NCBI RefSeq assembly: GCF_002157205.1
Contig: NZ_CP021358.1
Coordinates: forward strand, 930,001-994,000
DNA length: 64,000 nt
Direction: 5' to 3'
From: Kushneria marisflavi
GTDB lineage: Bacteria > Pseudomonadota > Gammaproteobacteria > Pseudomonadales > Halomonadaceae
Part shown: positions 10,189-19,037 of the stretch, one piece after another
How the letters are laid out: each line of letters starts with the position of its first letter
Numbering within the stretch: the stretch's first letter is position 1
Position numbers and translations under genes: made by a program
The notes under the pieces: generated by a model
Databases searched by the model: none
What the model saw: only the letters and a program-made list of their open reading frames with translations
Told to the model about the DNA's origin: nothing

Positions 10189-10686
10189 ATGACCCTCACC
10201 GTCCGCGCTGCCGTCCCCGAGGACGCTGCCACCATCGTGCGTTTTATCACCGAACTGGCCATTTATGAGCGTGCCGAGCACGAAATGAAGGCTGATGAGT
10301 CGATGATTCGAGACACCCTGTTCGGCGATCAACCGCACGCTCACGCCCTGATCGCCGAGCACAATGATCAGCCGATTGGCCTTGCCGTCTATTTTTTCAA
10401 CTATTCGACCTGGCTTGGTCATCGCGGTCTCTATGTCGAAGACGTCTTCGTTACCGCCAGCGCCAGAGGCCAGGGCGCGGGGCTTGCGCTGATGAAGGCG
10501 CTGGCCGCCATTGCCATCGATAACGGCTGCCCGCGCTTTGACTGGCAGGTGCTGGACTGGAATCAACCGGCGATCGATTTCTACGATGCCATCGGTGCCG
10601 AGCCGCGCAGGGAGTGGCTCTCCTATCGTCTCGAAGGCGAAGCGCTCAGGCAATTTGCCCAATCAGGAGCCGCGCGCCATGACTGA
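10189..10686 (+). CDS. GNAT family N-acetyltransferase (diamine acetyltransferase-like)
   Basis: A single-domain acetyl-CoA-dependent acetyltransferase of about 165 residues. Seen: the LYVEDVFVTASARGQGAG core (acetyl-CoA pyrophosphate loop, RGQGAG) near residue 90, and the WQVLDWNQPAIDFYDAIGA motif near 120 that resembles spermidine/spermine-type acetyltransferases of the SAT2 group. The substrate is not certain. The ATG at 10189 is used; an in-frame GTG at 10177 is possible, and neither has a good ribosome site. The stop overlaps the trmJ start by 8 bases, so the two are co-translated. Confidence 0.85.
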   Translation: MTLTVRAAVPEDAATIVRFITELAIYERAEHEMKADESMIRDTLFGDQPHAHALIAEHNDQPIGLAVYFFNYSTWLGHRGLYVEDVFVTASARGQGAGLALMKALAAIAIDNGCPRFDWQVLDWNQPAIDFYDAIGAEPRREWLSYRLEGEALRQFAQSGAARHD

Positions 10687-11458
10687 ACCACGCACGGCAC
10701 TTGATCACGTTCGTATCGTACTGGTGCAGACCTGGCACCCGGGCAATATCGGCGCCGCCGCACGCGCCATGCGCACCATGGGGCTTACGCAGCTGGTACT
10801 GGTCAGTCCGCGCCAATTCCCCGATGAAGAAGCAACGCGCATGGCCGCCGGCGGCGAGCCACTGCTGGAACAGGCACGCGTCGTTGAAAGCCTTGAAGAG
10901 GCGGTCGCCGACTGCGGTGCCGTGGTAGGCCTGTCAGCTCGCCTGCGTAATCTGGCCCTGCCGCAGTTTGAAGAGGGTGACGAGATGGCCCGTGAGCTGA
11001 TGTCGCTGGCCGAGGACATGCCGGTGGCACTGGTGTTTGGTCGCGAGCGCTCGGGGCTGACCAATGACGAAATCGCCTGCTGCACGCATCAGCTGAGCCT
11101 GCCGGCCAATCCGGACTATCCGATTCTCAATCTTTCCCAAGCCGTGCAGGTCTGTGCTCATGAGCTGTATCGGGCCTGGCGTCACCGCCATGCGGACCAA
11201 AAGTCACGGACTGCCCCTGCGGACATCGGGATGCAGAGCGTTCGAGAGAAGGACCTGCCGCCGACCCGTGAGCAGATGCAGCACTTTCAGCAGTCGCTGG
11301 CCACGGCGCTTCAGGAAGCCGGCTTTTTGAACCAGCCTCATGCCCAAACGCTGGAGCGACTACAGAACTTTTATCAGCGCTCCTCACCCACTCGCAAGGA
11401 GCTTTCGCTGCTGCAGGGCGCCCTTCGAGCGCTGACCAGACCATCCGATGACACATGA
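10679..11458 (+). CDS. trmJ: tRNA (cytidine/uridine-2'-O-)-methyltransferase TrmJ
   Basis: A 259-residue SPOUT-class enzyme that 2'-O-methylates position 32 of several tRNAs. The three SPOUT motifs are visible: the VLVQTWHPGNIGAAARAM N-terminal motif, VFGRERSGLTNDE near residue 120, and YPILNLSQAVQVCAHELYR near 145 that forms the trefoil-knot AdoMet site. The ATG at 10679 has AGGAG before it and overlaps the end of the GNAT gene; a longer upstream open frame is only the shadow of that gene. TrmJ is normally this length. Confidence 0.95.
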   Translation: MTEPRTALDHVRIVLVQTWHPGNIGAAARAMRTMGLTQLVLVSPRQFPDEEATRMAAGGEPLLEQARVVESLEEAVADCGAVVGLSARLRNLALPQFEEGDEMARELMSLAEDMPVALVFGRERSGLTNDEIACCTHQLSLPANPDYPILNLSQAVQVCAHELYRAWRHRHADQKSRTAPADIGMQSVREKDLPPTREQMQHFQQSLATALQEAGFLNQPHAQTLERLQNFYQRSSPTRKELSLLQGALRALTRPSDDT

Positions 11459-11486
11459 AAAGGGCCCCATTCAGGGGCCCTTTTCA
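11456..11486. terminator. Bidirectional terminator, trmJ / glutathione transferase
   Basis: A 13-bp perfect stem (TGAAAAGGGCCCC / GGGGCCCTTTTCA, arms 11456-11468 and 11474-11486, loop ATTCA). The left arm includes the trmJ stop codon, and each side has an A/T run, so it can serve both the rightward trmJ and the leftward transferase gene. Confidence 0.9.
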
Positions 11487-11513
11487 TTGCCACACCGACT
11501 TGCTCGGCATTGC

Positions 11514-12200
11514 TCAGGCACGTACGGCCTGACGACCCAGTCCGCCGAAAAGATCCAGCATGCGCTCATGCCACTGCGCCACCGGGTCATCGGATTTGAG
11601 CAGCGCACCGTCATGGACCACGTACGCCAGCATGAACATGCCAAACACCAGATAGTCGGCACCGGCCGGATAATCCCCGTCGATAAACGCAGCCCCTTCA
11701 AGCTGGGCGCGCAGCGGCGGCAGAGCCTTCTCCAGCATCTCCATGCCCTGCTCGGTATTCTGAAACGCCTCAAGGGTCATGCCAAAGCGCGCTTCACGGC
11801 TTTCCCGGAAATACGGCTGATCCTTAGGATCGATGATCGAGAACACGTCCAGAATGGCAATTTTCATTAGTGCGGGGGCAAGCTGGGTTTCCGCCCAGTG
11901 CTTGATGAATCGAGCACGCGAACGCGCCATGTCATCGCCAAACAGTGCCGGGCCCGGATATTTATGGTCCAGCCAGGTCATGATGTCGAAACTATCGGTG
12001 ACTACTTCATCATCTTCATCAACGATGACCGGCACCTTCTCCTGACCCGAAAAGGCAATGTCCTGCTTGTCGCTGAAGTGCCACGCCCGGGTTTCAAATG
12101 TCAGGCCCTTGTGATGCATGGCCAGCGCCGTTCGCCAGCAAAAGGGAGAAAATCGCAGGGCTGTATTTTCGCCACAAAGGTCATACATGATGCGCGCCAT
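11514..12200 (-). CDS. Glutathione S-transferase family protein
   Basis: A 228-residue two-domain protein: a thioredoxin-like N-terminal domain (residues about 1-85, with FSPFCWRTALAMHHKG, the KVPVIVDEDDEVVTDSFDI segment carrying the cis-Pro and the Asp-Ser that bind glutathione) and an all-helical C-terminal domain. The Ser-Pro-Phe-Cys motif suggests a Ser- or Cys-type catalytic residue. Substrate unknown. An extended -10-like sequence (TGCTATAGT on the minus strand, around 12267-12275) lies about 70 bases upstream and could be its promoter. Confidence 0.85.
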   Translation of the reverse strand: MARIMYDLCGENTALRFSPFCWRTALAMHHKGLTFETRAWHFSDKQDIAFSGQEKVPVIVDEDDEVVTDSFDIMTWLDHKYPGPALFGDDMARSRARFIKHWAETQLAPALMKIAILDVFSIIDPKDQPYFRESREARFGMTLEAFQNTEQGMEMLEKALPPLRAQLEGAAFIDGDYPAGADYLVFGMFMLAYVVHDGALLKSDDPVAQWHERMLDLFGGLGRQAVRA

Positions 12201-12305
12201 GCTTCCTCCTTCTCCATATGATCGACAGCCGTACGGATCGACGCCGTACTGCCACGGTATTCCCCACTATAGCAGTTGGGGAACACCGCACAGGAAAAGA
12301 CCACT

Positions 12306-13667
12306 CTAGAGAATCATGGCGGCAATCCAGCCAAAGGCCATCAGCGGCAGGTTGTAGTGGATAAAGGTCGGCACCACCGAATCGCGGATATGATCATGCT
12401 GACCGTCGGCAGCAAGGCCTGAGGTTGGGCCAAGCGTGGAGTCCGAAGCAGGCGAGCCCGCATCCCCCAGCGCCGCGGCCGTTCCCACCAGCGCGACGGT
12501 AGCCATGGGCGAGAAACCAAAGCTCAGCGCCAGCGGTACGTAAAGAGAGGCGATAATCGGGATGGTCGAAAACGACGAGCCGATGCCCATGGTGATAAAA
12601 AGCCCCACCAGCAGCATGATCAGTGCGGCCAGTGCCTGGCTGCTGCCGAAGGCATGAGCACTTTGTACCAGTGATTCGATCTCGCCGGTGGCCTGCATGA
12701 CGCTGGCAAAGCCGGCCGCCGTGATCATGATAAATCCGATGGTCGCCATCAGGCGCATGCCTTCGCTGAAAACGCCATCCTGTTCGCGCCAGCGAAAGAC
12801 GCCACTGAGCGACAACACCACAAAACCGGCCAGGGCGCCGAGCACCATGGAATCCAGCCAGAGCTGAACGATCAGCGTGGCGCCAATCGATAACACCAGA
12901 GCCCCCCATTGCCAGGGTCTGAGCCGCACACGGGCATCACTCTTGTCGGTACTGCTCTGGGGCGCTGCGGCATCAGCCTGATTGGCGACCGGGCGATCTT
13001 CATAAATACGCGGACGGCGATAGCTGATAAAGACCGCTACCAGAAGCCCTGCCAGCATGCCCGAAATGGGCAGTGCCATGGCCATGGGCACCTGCGCGGC
13101 AGTGATCTCAAGCCCTGCCGACGCACCGGCAGAGTTGATATTGGCCAGCAGAATATCGTTGAGAAAGATCGCGCCAAAACCGACCGGCAGCAGCATGTAG
13201 GGCGCGGTAATGCCGAAGGTGATCACGCAGGCGATGAGACGCCGGTCGAGCTTCAGACGATTGAAGACCGGCAGCAGCGGAATGACCACAATGGGAATAA
13301 AGGCAATGTGTACCGGCACCAGATTCTGTGAGCAGATGGCGGCCGTCAGCAGGGAAACAATCAGCAGCGTCTTGAGGGTTTTCGGATGGGTCCGCTGGCC
13401 ATCAAGTGCCCGAAGAAAGCGCTGCGCCACGCCCTCGGTAATCCCCGAACGTGCCAGCGCCACGGCAAAGGCACCCAGTGACGCATAGGAAAGCGCGATC
13501 CCGGCACCATCACCAATGCCATCATTGAAGGCGTCAAGCACCTCCTGAATGGAGAGACCGCTATAGAGACCGCCGGACACTGCCGCCACGATCAGGGCTG
13601 CCACGACCGGCACACGCGAAAGACTCAGGCCGACCATGATAAGGATGGAAATGACAATGGCATTCAT
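12306..13667 (-). CDS. Na+/H+ antiporter family protein
   Basis: A 453-residue membrane protein with about ten to twelve transmembrane segments. The N-terminal region matches the Na+/H+ antiporter 2 domain, and the C-terminal half has a second permease domain with GIGSSFSTIPIIASLY and the LGDAGSPASDSTLGPTSGL motif, polar residues within a membrane segment typical of NhaC-like antiporters. Expected to extrude Na+ in exchange for H+, which suits a halophile. Conserved relatives have also been called amino acid or histidine permeases, so the ion is not proven. Divergent from the GNAT-nitrilase gene. Confidence 0.8.
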   Translation of the reverse strand: MNAIVISILIMVGLSLSRVPVVAALIVAAVSGGLYSGLSIQEVLDAFNDGIGDGAGIALSYASLGAFAVALARSGITEGVAQRFLRALDGQRTHPKTLKTLLIVSLLTAAICSQNLVPVHIAFIPIVVIPLLPVFNRLKLDRRLIACVITFGITAPYMLLPVGFGAIFLNDILLANINSAGASAGLEITAAQVPMAMALPISGMLAGLLVAVFISYRRPRIYEDRPVANQADAAAPQSSTDKSDARVRLRPWQWGALVLSIGATLIVQLWLDSMVLGALAGFVVLSLSGVFRWREQDGVFSEGMRLMATIGFIMITAAGFASVMQATGEIESLVQSAHAFGSSQALAALIMLLVGLFITMGIGSSFSTIPIIASLYVPLALSFGFSPMATVALVGTAAALGDAGSPASDSTLGPTSGLAADGQHDHIRDSVVPTFIHYNLPLMAFGWIAAMIL

Positions 13668-13883
13668 TGGTGCAGCACAACCAGGGATAGAGAGTGAAGC
13701 CCGGCCAGAAAGCCGGATGGCATTGCCGCTTTAAAAAGGGCGCGCGCACTCTATCACAAACGCCTGCCATGGAACGGCTCCAGCATGCGCATCACGCCTC
13801 GACACATCGCTTTCAGGCACCCTTACCACCCCATGCTAGACTGAGGGTCTACCGTGACCGACGTTTCTGGAGCAAGGATCGCC

Positions 13884-15446
13884 ATGTCGATCGAAGATCT
13901 ACACCTTAACCTGCGCAATCTTGAAGTCGAGGATTACGCCAAACTCAAGGTACTGATGGATGTTGTTTACAACGATATTGGCGGCGCCTGGGAAAAGCAC
14001 ACCATCGATCGTCTGATCGCCGAATTCCCGGATGGCCAGATTGTCATCGAGGATGAAGACCGCATCGTTGGGGTCGCCCTGACCGTGCTGGTTGACTATG
14101 AAACCTTCTCCAACCCGCACAAGTACGACGACCTGATCGGTAATCGGGAGATCATTCTCAACAACGTTCAGGGCGATGCCCTGTACGGACTGGACGTCCT
14201 GATTGACCCGGCCTACCGGGGCTATCGTCTTGGTCGACGACTGTATGAAGCGCGCAAGGATCTGTGCCGCTCCATGAACCTGCGCGCCATTCTGGCCGGC
14301 GGGCGCATCCCCAACTATTTCGAGCACGCCGCCGAGCTGTCACCAACGCAGTACATCGATCAGGTGTCACGCAAGGAGATCTACGACCCGATCCTCTCCT
14401 TCCAGCTTGCCAATGACTTTCTGGTCAAGCGCCTGTTAAAGAAGTATCTGCCCGAGGATGAGCGCTCGCAAGGCTATGCCACCCTGCTTGAGTGGAACAA
14501 CATCCTTTATGAGCCGGTCGCCCGCGTACTGGAATCTCGCAAGACCCAGGTTCGGGTCGGTGCCGTCCAGTGGCAGATGCGCGAATTTGCCTCGGTCGAG
14601 CAGGTGCTTCAGCAGGTCGAATTCTATGTGGACGCCATCGCGGACTACCAGAGCGATTTCGCCGTGTTCCCGGAGCTTTTCAATACCCCGCTGATGGGAC
14701 TGACCGACCAGTCCGACCAGATCAAGGCCATCCATTTTCTGGCCGGTTTTACCGAGCGCTTCAAGACCGAAATCTCGCGCATGGCGGTGTCCTACAACAT
14801 CAACATCATTGCCGGTTCAATGATGGAAGAAGACAGCGAAGGCAAGCTTTATAACGTCTCCTATCTCTGCCATCGCGACGGCAACATCGAACGTCAGGCC
14901 AAGCTGCACATTACCCCGCAGGAGCGACGCGACTGGGTAGTGGAAGGCGGCGACGAACTGCGCGTTTTCGAGACAGATGCCGGACGCATCGGCATCCTGA
15001 TCTGTTATGACGTCGAGTTTCCCGAACTGCCGCGCCTGCTGGCCGAGCAGGAGATGGACATTCTGTTCGTGCCGTTCTGGACCGATACCAAAAACAGCTA
15101 CCTGCGCGTGCGCCACTGCAGCCAGGCCCGGGCGATCGAAAACGAATGCTACGTGGTCGCCTGTGGCAGCGTCGGCAATGTGCCCTCGATCGAGAATCTC
15201 GATATCCAGTACGCACAGTCTTCGGTCTTTTCGCCTTCGGATTTTGCCTTTCCGCATGACGCGGTCATGTCTGAAACCACGCCCAACACCGAAATGGTCA
15301 TGTTCTCGGATCTTGATCTGACACGCCTGCGCGTGGTCAGAAGCGAAGGGTCGGTGACCAATCTCAAGGATCGTCGCAAGGATCTTTTCGATCTGCGCTG
15401 GCGTGACTGGTCGTGGAAGTCGGGGTCCAATCCGGATTCCTATTGA
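13884..15446 (+). CDS. Bifunctional GNAT acetyltransferase / carbon-nitrogen hydrolase
   Basis: A 520-residue fusion. Residues about 1-200 are a GNAT domain, with the LYGLDVLIDPAYRGYRLGRR acetyl-CoA loop. Residues about 225-500 are a nitrilase-superfamily amidohydrolase with the full Glu-Lys-Cys triad: Glu in FPELF near 262, Lys in AKLHITPQE near 341, Cys in LICYDVEFPE near 373. The two-domain arrangement is a known but functionally undefined family. The ATG at 13884 is chosen for its AAGGA site. A hydrolase freeing an amine or acid and an acetyltransferase acting on the same metabolite would be a natural pairing, but the substrate is unknown. Followed by an AT-rich hairpin (15451-15471). Confidence 0.88.
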   Translation: MSIEDLHLNLRNLEVEDYAKLKVLMDVVYNDIGGAWEKHTIDRLIAEFPDGQIVIEDEDRIVGVALTVLVDYETFSNPHKYDDLIGNREIILNNVQGDALYGLDVLIDPAYRGYRLGRRLYEARKDLCRSMNLRAILAGGRIPNYFEHAAELSPTQYIDQVSRKEIYDPILSFQLANDFLVKRLLKKYLPEDERSQGYATLLEWNNILYEPVARVLESRKTQVRVGAVQWQMREFASVEQVLQQVEFYVDAIADYQSDFAVFPELFNTPLMGLTDQSDQIKAIHFLAGFTERFKTEISRMAVSYNINIIAGSMMEEDSEGKLYNVSYLCHRDGNIERQAKLHITPQERRDWVVEGGDELRVFETDAGRIGILICYDVEFPELPRLLAEQEMDILFVPFWTDTKNSYLRVRHCSQARAIENECYVVACGSVGNVPSIENLDIQYAQSSVFSPSDFAFPHDAVMSETTPNTEMVMFSDLDLTRLRVVRSEGSVTNLKDRRKDLFDLRWRDWSWKSGSNPDSY

Positions 15447-15450
15447 CACA

Positions 15451-15471
15451 AATGGTTGTACAACAACCATT
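15451..15471 (+). other. AT-rich inverted repeat after the GNAT-nitrilase gene
   Basis: Perfect 9-base arms (AATGGTTGT, 15451-15459, and ACAACCATT, 15463-15471) with a three-base centre, starting four bases after the stop codon and about 78 bases before a small lipoprotein gene. The tail GTCTTTAC is moderately T-rich. It may be a weak terminator or an operator for the lipoprotein gene. Confidence 0.45.
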
Positions 15472-15548
15472 GTCTTTACAGACCCTTGTTCTAAGCTTTG
15501 GCAAGAGTTGGAAGGCATACCTGCCAATTCACCCATCAGAAGGAGGCG

Positions 15549-15761
15549 ATGATGAAAAAGGCGTTAATGACCGGGGCAACGCTTGCCCTGACCACCCTAT
15601 GGCTTGGCGGCTGTGCTGGTGGGCCTGACTGGCAAAAGCCGGACGGCACGTCACAACAGCTGCACTCCGACAAGGCCGATTGTCAGGTCATGGAGAACAA
15701 GGCGGACAACGATCAGACCTATGATGACTGCATGAAGGGCCGTGGCTGGACGCCCACCTGA
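15549..15761 (+). CDS. Small putative lipoprotein
   Basis: A 70-residue protein with a lipoprotein signal peptide: MMKKALMTGATLALTTLWLG followed by a lipobox LGGC, placing the lipidated Cys at residue 22. The mature part of about 48 residues is hydrophilic, with two further Cys (near 46 and 61) that could form a disulphide, and ends GRGWTPT. AGAAGGAGG gives a very strong ribosome site, so translation is likely high. I do not recognise the family beyond resemblance to short entry-exclusion-like or YMGG-type lipoproteins; the function is unknown. It has its own terminator. Confidence 0.8.
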   Translation: MMKKALMTGATLALTTLWLGGCAGGPDWQKPDGTSQQLHSDKADCQVMENKADNDQTYDDCMKGRGWTPT

Positions 15762-15792
15762 TCGTGACCCGATGATGTTTCCATCGTATTCA

Positions 15793-15816
15793 GGGCCTCC
15801 CATCGGAGGCCCTTTT
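15793..15816 (+). terminator. Intrinsic terminator of lipoprotein gene
   Basis: 8-bp perfect stem GGGCCTCC / GGAGGCCC (15793-15800 and 15805-15812) with loop CATC, followed by TTTT. About 30 bases after the stop. Confidence 0.9.
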
Positions 15817-15906
15817 CATGGGTACCCGTCGATCTCGACCCGGTCATGCTCCACACACACAGCTCATCTATCATTGAAGGGTCAATGAGCAAAGGGTGAG
15901 ACACAC

Positions 15907-16728
15907 ATGGGTTGGTGGCAGGAGCAGAAATGGCAGCGCTGGAAGACACATCATCCGCTGCCCGAGGCAGCGTGGCACAGCGTTCACACACGTCTTCCGA
16001 TGCTGGCCGGACTTTCCGGGCCCATGCTGGCCCGTCTTGGCGAGCGCAGCTGGCGCGTGCTGTTCGAGCTGCGTCTGTCGCTGCCGGCAGGTGTCGAATG
16101 GTCCATCGAAGCGCATCTTGAGATGGCCTCACAGATCGCGTTGATGAGTCTTGGCTGGTCAGACAGGCAGGCACTGGCAGCGCTGGGAGATACCCGCGAG
16201 ATTATCGTGGTCCCCGGCGCCTTTCATCGTCATGTTCAGGAAATGGATGACTTTGGCGTCATGCATGAATTTGATGATGAACGCGCCGGGGAAACCTCCT
16301 GGGGGGGACCGGTCGCGCTGTCACTGGAGGAGGTCGAGTGCTGCGGACAGCGGGACGGCTTCAATGTCATCATTCACGAATTCGCCCACAAGCTCGACAT
16401 GACCGGCAACATGGCCTTCGATGGCCAGCCTGCCCTGCCGGCCCATATTGATGCCAGGGAGTGGTATGACACCTTCATGCGAGCCTGGCAGGCGATGCAG
16501 GACACGCTGGCGCGCGGTGAAATACCACCCATCGACGAGTATGCAGCCACACACCCCAGCGAGTTTCTTGCCGTGTGCTGTGAATATTTTTTCAGTGCAC
16601 CGGAGCAACTTGAGGCCGTCTGGCCGGATCTTTATGCCCTGTTGGTACGCTATTTCAATCAGGACCCCCTCAAGCGTCTGAAAGAATCGCTCCGTAAACA
16701 TGAGCAGGCTTCTATCCGGCCGCCATGA
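15907..16728 (+). CDS. mtfA: MtfA-family zinc-dependent peptidase
   Basis: A 273-residue cytosolic metallopeptidase of the MtfA (YeeI) family. The zinc motif HEFAHKLDM is seen near residue 155, and the downstream Glu-containing EYAATHPSEFLAVCCEYFF segment near 205-220 supplies the family's third ligand region. In E. coli MtfA (DgsA anti-repressor) binds the Mlc repressor and has aminopeptidase activity; no Mlc homologue is in the window. Length is normal. It is convergent with the LysR gene, only 11 bases apart. Confidence 0.88.
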   Translation: MGWWQEQKWQRWKTHHPLPEAAWHSVHTRLPMLAGLSGPMLARLGERSWRVLFELRLSLPAGVEWSIEAHLEMASQIALMSLGWSDRQALAALGDTREIIVVPGAFHRHVQEMDDFGVMHEFDDERAGETSWGGPVALSLEEVECCGQRDGFNVIIHEFAHKLDMTGNMAFDGQPALPAHIDAREWYDTFMRAWQAMQDTLARGEIPPIDEYAATHPSEFLAVCCEYFFSAPEQLEAVWPDLYALLVRYFNQDPLKRLKESLRKHEQASIRPP

Positions 16729-16739
16729 CCCTGTCACCC

Positions 16740-17636
16740 TCAGAAGATTGGACGGTGCTCGAACCACTCCCGCAAATGATCGAGCATGCTGCGAAGCCTG
16801 GGCGTTACCTGATCGCGATGGGCATACACACAATAAAGTCCCAGCACATCCGGGTCGTATTTCGGCAAAACGCGCACCAGCTGTCCGCTATCCAGTGCTT
16901 CCCGCAGCAAGAAGTCCGGCTGGAGCGTGATGCCCATGCCGGCAATGGCCATGTCACGCAGGATCTCGCCGCTGTTGGCCGTCACCCCGGCCTGCGTCGC
17001 ACCGCTGTGATGATTGGCACCACGGGTAAAATGCAGGCGCTGACCGTGGCGGGCATAACGATAGTGGAGCCCCTGATGTGACGACAGCTCCCAGGGATGC
17101 TGAGGTGTGCCCTTTCTCGCCAGGTAGTCTGGCGAGGCGCATAGTGTCAGTCCGATATTGCCGATACGACGCGCAACCAGCGTGGAATCTTCCAGCATCC
17201 CGATACGAAGCGCCATGTCAAAGCCCTCATCGACCAGGTCGACCTGGCGGTCGCTGAGTACCAGCTCCAGCGAGACCGAGGGATACTCCTGTCGATAGCG
17301 GGCCAGAAGCGGCCCCAGATAGCGAATGCCAAAGGAATAAGGCGCGCTGATACGCAGCCGACCATCCAGCAGCGCCTGATCATCGTGCAAAACTCCCTCA
17401 AGGGTGGCCAGCTCTCGCACAATGGTCTCCCCCCGAGCCAGAACCTCCCGCCCGGCATCCGTCAGGCTCAGGCGCCGTGTGGTTCGGTTGATCAGGCGCG
17501 CTCCAAAACGCTGCTCCAGAAAGGCAATGTGCTTGCTGACCGAGGAGCGGGACATCGAAAGCCGCTCGGCCGCGCCAATGAAGGCGCCCAGCTGCGCCAC
17601 TTCCATAAAGACCTTGAGGGCCGCAACGGTATCCAT
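16740..17636 (-). CDS. LysR-type regulator, divergent from doxX-dioxygenase pair
   Basis: A 298-residue LysR-type regulator. Residues 1-60 form the winged helix-turn-helix (FIGAAERLSMSRSSVSKHIAFLE), followed by a ligand-binding domain to the end. The ATG at 17636 is used because the product begins MDTVAALKVFMEV as in homologues and has GGAAAC upstream. It is divergent from doxX; the 102-base gap contains CTAATTAG (17667-17674) and TTATC-TTG-GATAA (17680-17692), small palindromes that could be part of its binding region. It probably controls doxX and the dioxygenase gene. Confidence 0.9.
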   Translation of the reverse strand: MDTVAALKVFMEVAQLGAFIGAAERLSMSRSSVSKHIAFLEQRFGARLINRTTRRLSLTDAGREVLARGETIVRELATLEGVLHDDQALLDGRLRISAPYSFGIRYLGPLLARYRQEYPSVSLELVLSDRQVDLVDEGFDMALRIGMLEDSTLVARRIGNIGLTLCASPDYLARKGTPQHPWELSSHQGLHYRYARHGQRLHFTRGANHHSGATQAGVTANSGEILRDMAIAGMGITLQPDFLLREALDSGQLVRVLPKYDPDVLGLYCVYAHRDQVTPRLRSMLDHLREWFEHRPIF

Positions 17637-17738
17637 GATTGTTTCCAGATCAAAAACCAATACTCTCTAATTAGCATCTTTATCTTGGATAAGGAAGCAA
17701 TCAAACTGCCGGCATTCAATGTTAAGGGAAAATTCATC

Positions 17739-18197
17739 ATGCAGGTCACCTCGGAGATGACCGGTTCGACTCGCAGCCTGACGGGGCAGGATATCGCCGC
17801 CCTGCTGCTGCGTCTGGCACTGGGCACCATGTTCATTGCTCACGGCCTGACCAAGCTGCTGGTCTGGACACTGTCCGGCACCGGCGCATTTTTTGCCTCG
17901 ATCGGTTTGCCGGCCTGGCTGGCCTGGCCCATTACCGGGCTTGAACTGGTCGGTGGAGCGCTGCTGATTCTGGGCGTTCGGGTGCGCTGGGTGGCGCTGA
18001 TTCTGGCCCTTGAGCTCGTCGGTGCCAGCATTCCTCATATCGCCAACGGGTGGATGTTTTCCTCATCCGGCGGTGGCTGGGAGTATCCGGTGTTTCTCGC
18101 CGTGACCGCCCTGGCCCTGAGCTGCCTTGATGGCGGCAGGCTGAGCCTGTCAGGCCCTGCCGGACAGCACTCTTCCCTCAACGACCGGAGTTCATGA
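17739..18197 (+). CDS. DoxX family membrane protein
   Basis: A 152-residue inner-membrane protein with four hydrophobic segments. Seen: ALLLRLALGTMFIAHGLTKL near residue 20 (the typical DoxX opening), GTGAFFASIGLPAWLAWPITGLE near 48, and the later VRWVALILALELVGA helix. DoxX-family proteins are small quinone- or thiosulphate-linked membrane proteins and are often found with LysR regulators, pirins and redox enzymes, as here. The start at 17739 follows AAGGGAA; a longer upstream frame is a shadow of the LysR gene. The gene is followed after one base by the dioxygenase gene, so they are co-transcribed. Confidence 0.88.
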   Translation: MQVTSEMTGSTRSLTGQDIAALLLRLALGTMFIAHGLTKLLVWTLSGTGAFFASIGLPAWLAWPITGLELVGGALLILGVRVRWVALILALELVGASIPHIANGWMFSSSGGGWEYPVFLAVTALALSCLDGGRLSLSGPAGQHSSLNDRSS

Positions 18198-18198
18198 C

Positions 18199-19032
18199 AT
18201 GGCACAGGTTCTGTTCATTTCCCATGGCTCACCCGTAGAAGCCCTGGATAAGAGTGACAACGCCGATGCGTGGCGTGCCCTGTCCGGTCAGCTCAAGCGC
18301 CCGGCGCGCATTGTGATCGCCTCGGCCCACTGGTCGGGTTTTCCCATTCGCCTGACAGGAAGCAAGGCGCCGAAAACGATTCATGACTTTCACGGTTTTC
18401 CTGAGCCCTTGTATGACCTCCAGTATCCGGCACCCGGCGAGCCACAGCTGGCCCGCAACATCGCCTGCCGGCTGAGCGCTGCCGGCCTGCAGTCCTGGCT
18501 GGACCCTGAGCGAGGCCTGGATCATGGCATGTGGGTACCACTGCGACATCTCTACCCTGACGCTGATATTCCGGTGGTGGGCATCTCCATCAGCGCCCGC
18601 CATGATCCCGACTGGCACTACTATCTGGGTCGCCAACTGGCACAGTCGCTCGATGACGACACGCTGCTGATCTGCTCCGGCAGCATCACCCACAACCTGG
18701 GCGACATGCACGGTGATCGTATCGAGGTCTCCGGCTATGTCGATGCCTTCCAGACCTGGATCAGCCAGCAGATGGCCCAGCGAAACGATGGCGCACTGCT
18801 GAACTATCGCCGTCTGGCCCCTGAGGCGGTACGCGCCCATCCGAGCGATGAGCATCTGCTGCCCCTGTTTATCGCACTGGGGGCTGGTGATACCCGGGCT
18901 CCACAGCGTTTCAACGCGGTTATCTCCCAACAGTCTCTGGCCATGGATGCCTATCTGTTCGAGCGTGCCACCGTCGATCATGCCCCGGCGCTACCGAGCC
19001 CGATACGCTCGCTGGTCAGCGTCGGACGCTAG
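18199..19032 (+). CDS. DODA-type extradiol aromatic ring-opening dioxygenase family protein (YgiD-like)
   Basis: A 277-residue member of the class III extradiol (LigB-like) family. The metal-site histidines are seen in ISHGSP near residue 9, IHDFHGFP near 62, and LDHGMWVPL near 108, with HNLGDMHG near 172. These proteins include plant 4,5-DOPA dioxygenase and E. coli YgiD. The physiological substrate of bacterial members is mostly unknown. It begins one base after doxX and is convergent with the next LysR gene (5 bases apart). Confidence 0.9.
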   Translation: MAQVLFISHGSPVEALDKSDNADAWRALSGQLKRPARIVIASAHWSGFPIRLTGSKAPKTIHDFHGFPEPLYDLQYPAPGEPQLARNIACRLSAAGLQSWLDPERGLDHGMWVPLRHLYPDADIPVVGISISARHDPDWHYYLGRQLAQSLDDDTLLICSGSITHNLGDMHGDRIEVSGYVDAFQTWISQQMAQRNDGALLNYRRLAPEAVRAHPSDEHLLPLFIALGAGDTRAPQRFNAVISQQSLAMDAYLFERATVDHAPALPSPIRSLVSVGR

Positions 19033-19037
19033 CCCCG

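Noticed and set aside
10511..10678. Upstream extension of the trmJ frame
   Set aside because: It lies inside the GNAT gene in another frame; the ATG at 10679 has a ribosome site and matches the family start.
17385..17738. Long N-terminal extension of doxX
   Set aside because: It runs across the divergent LysR gene; the ATG at 17739 has a ribosome site and gives a normal DoxX length.
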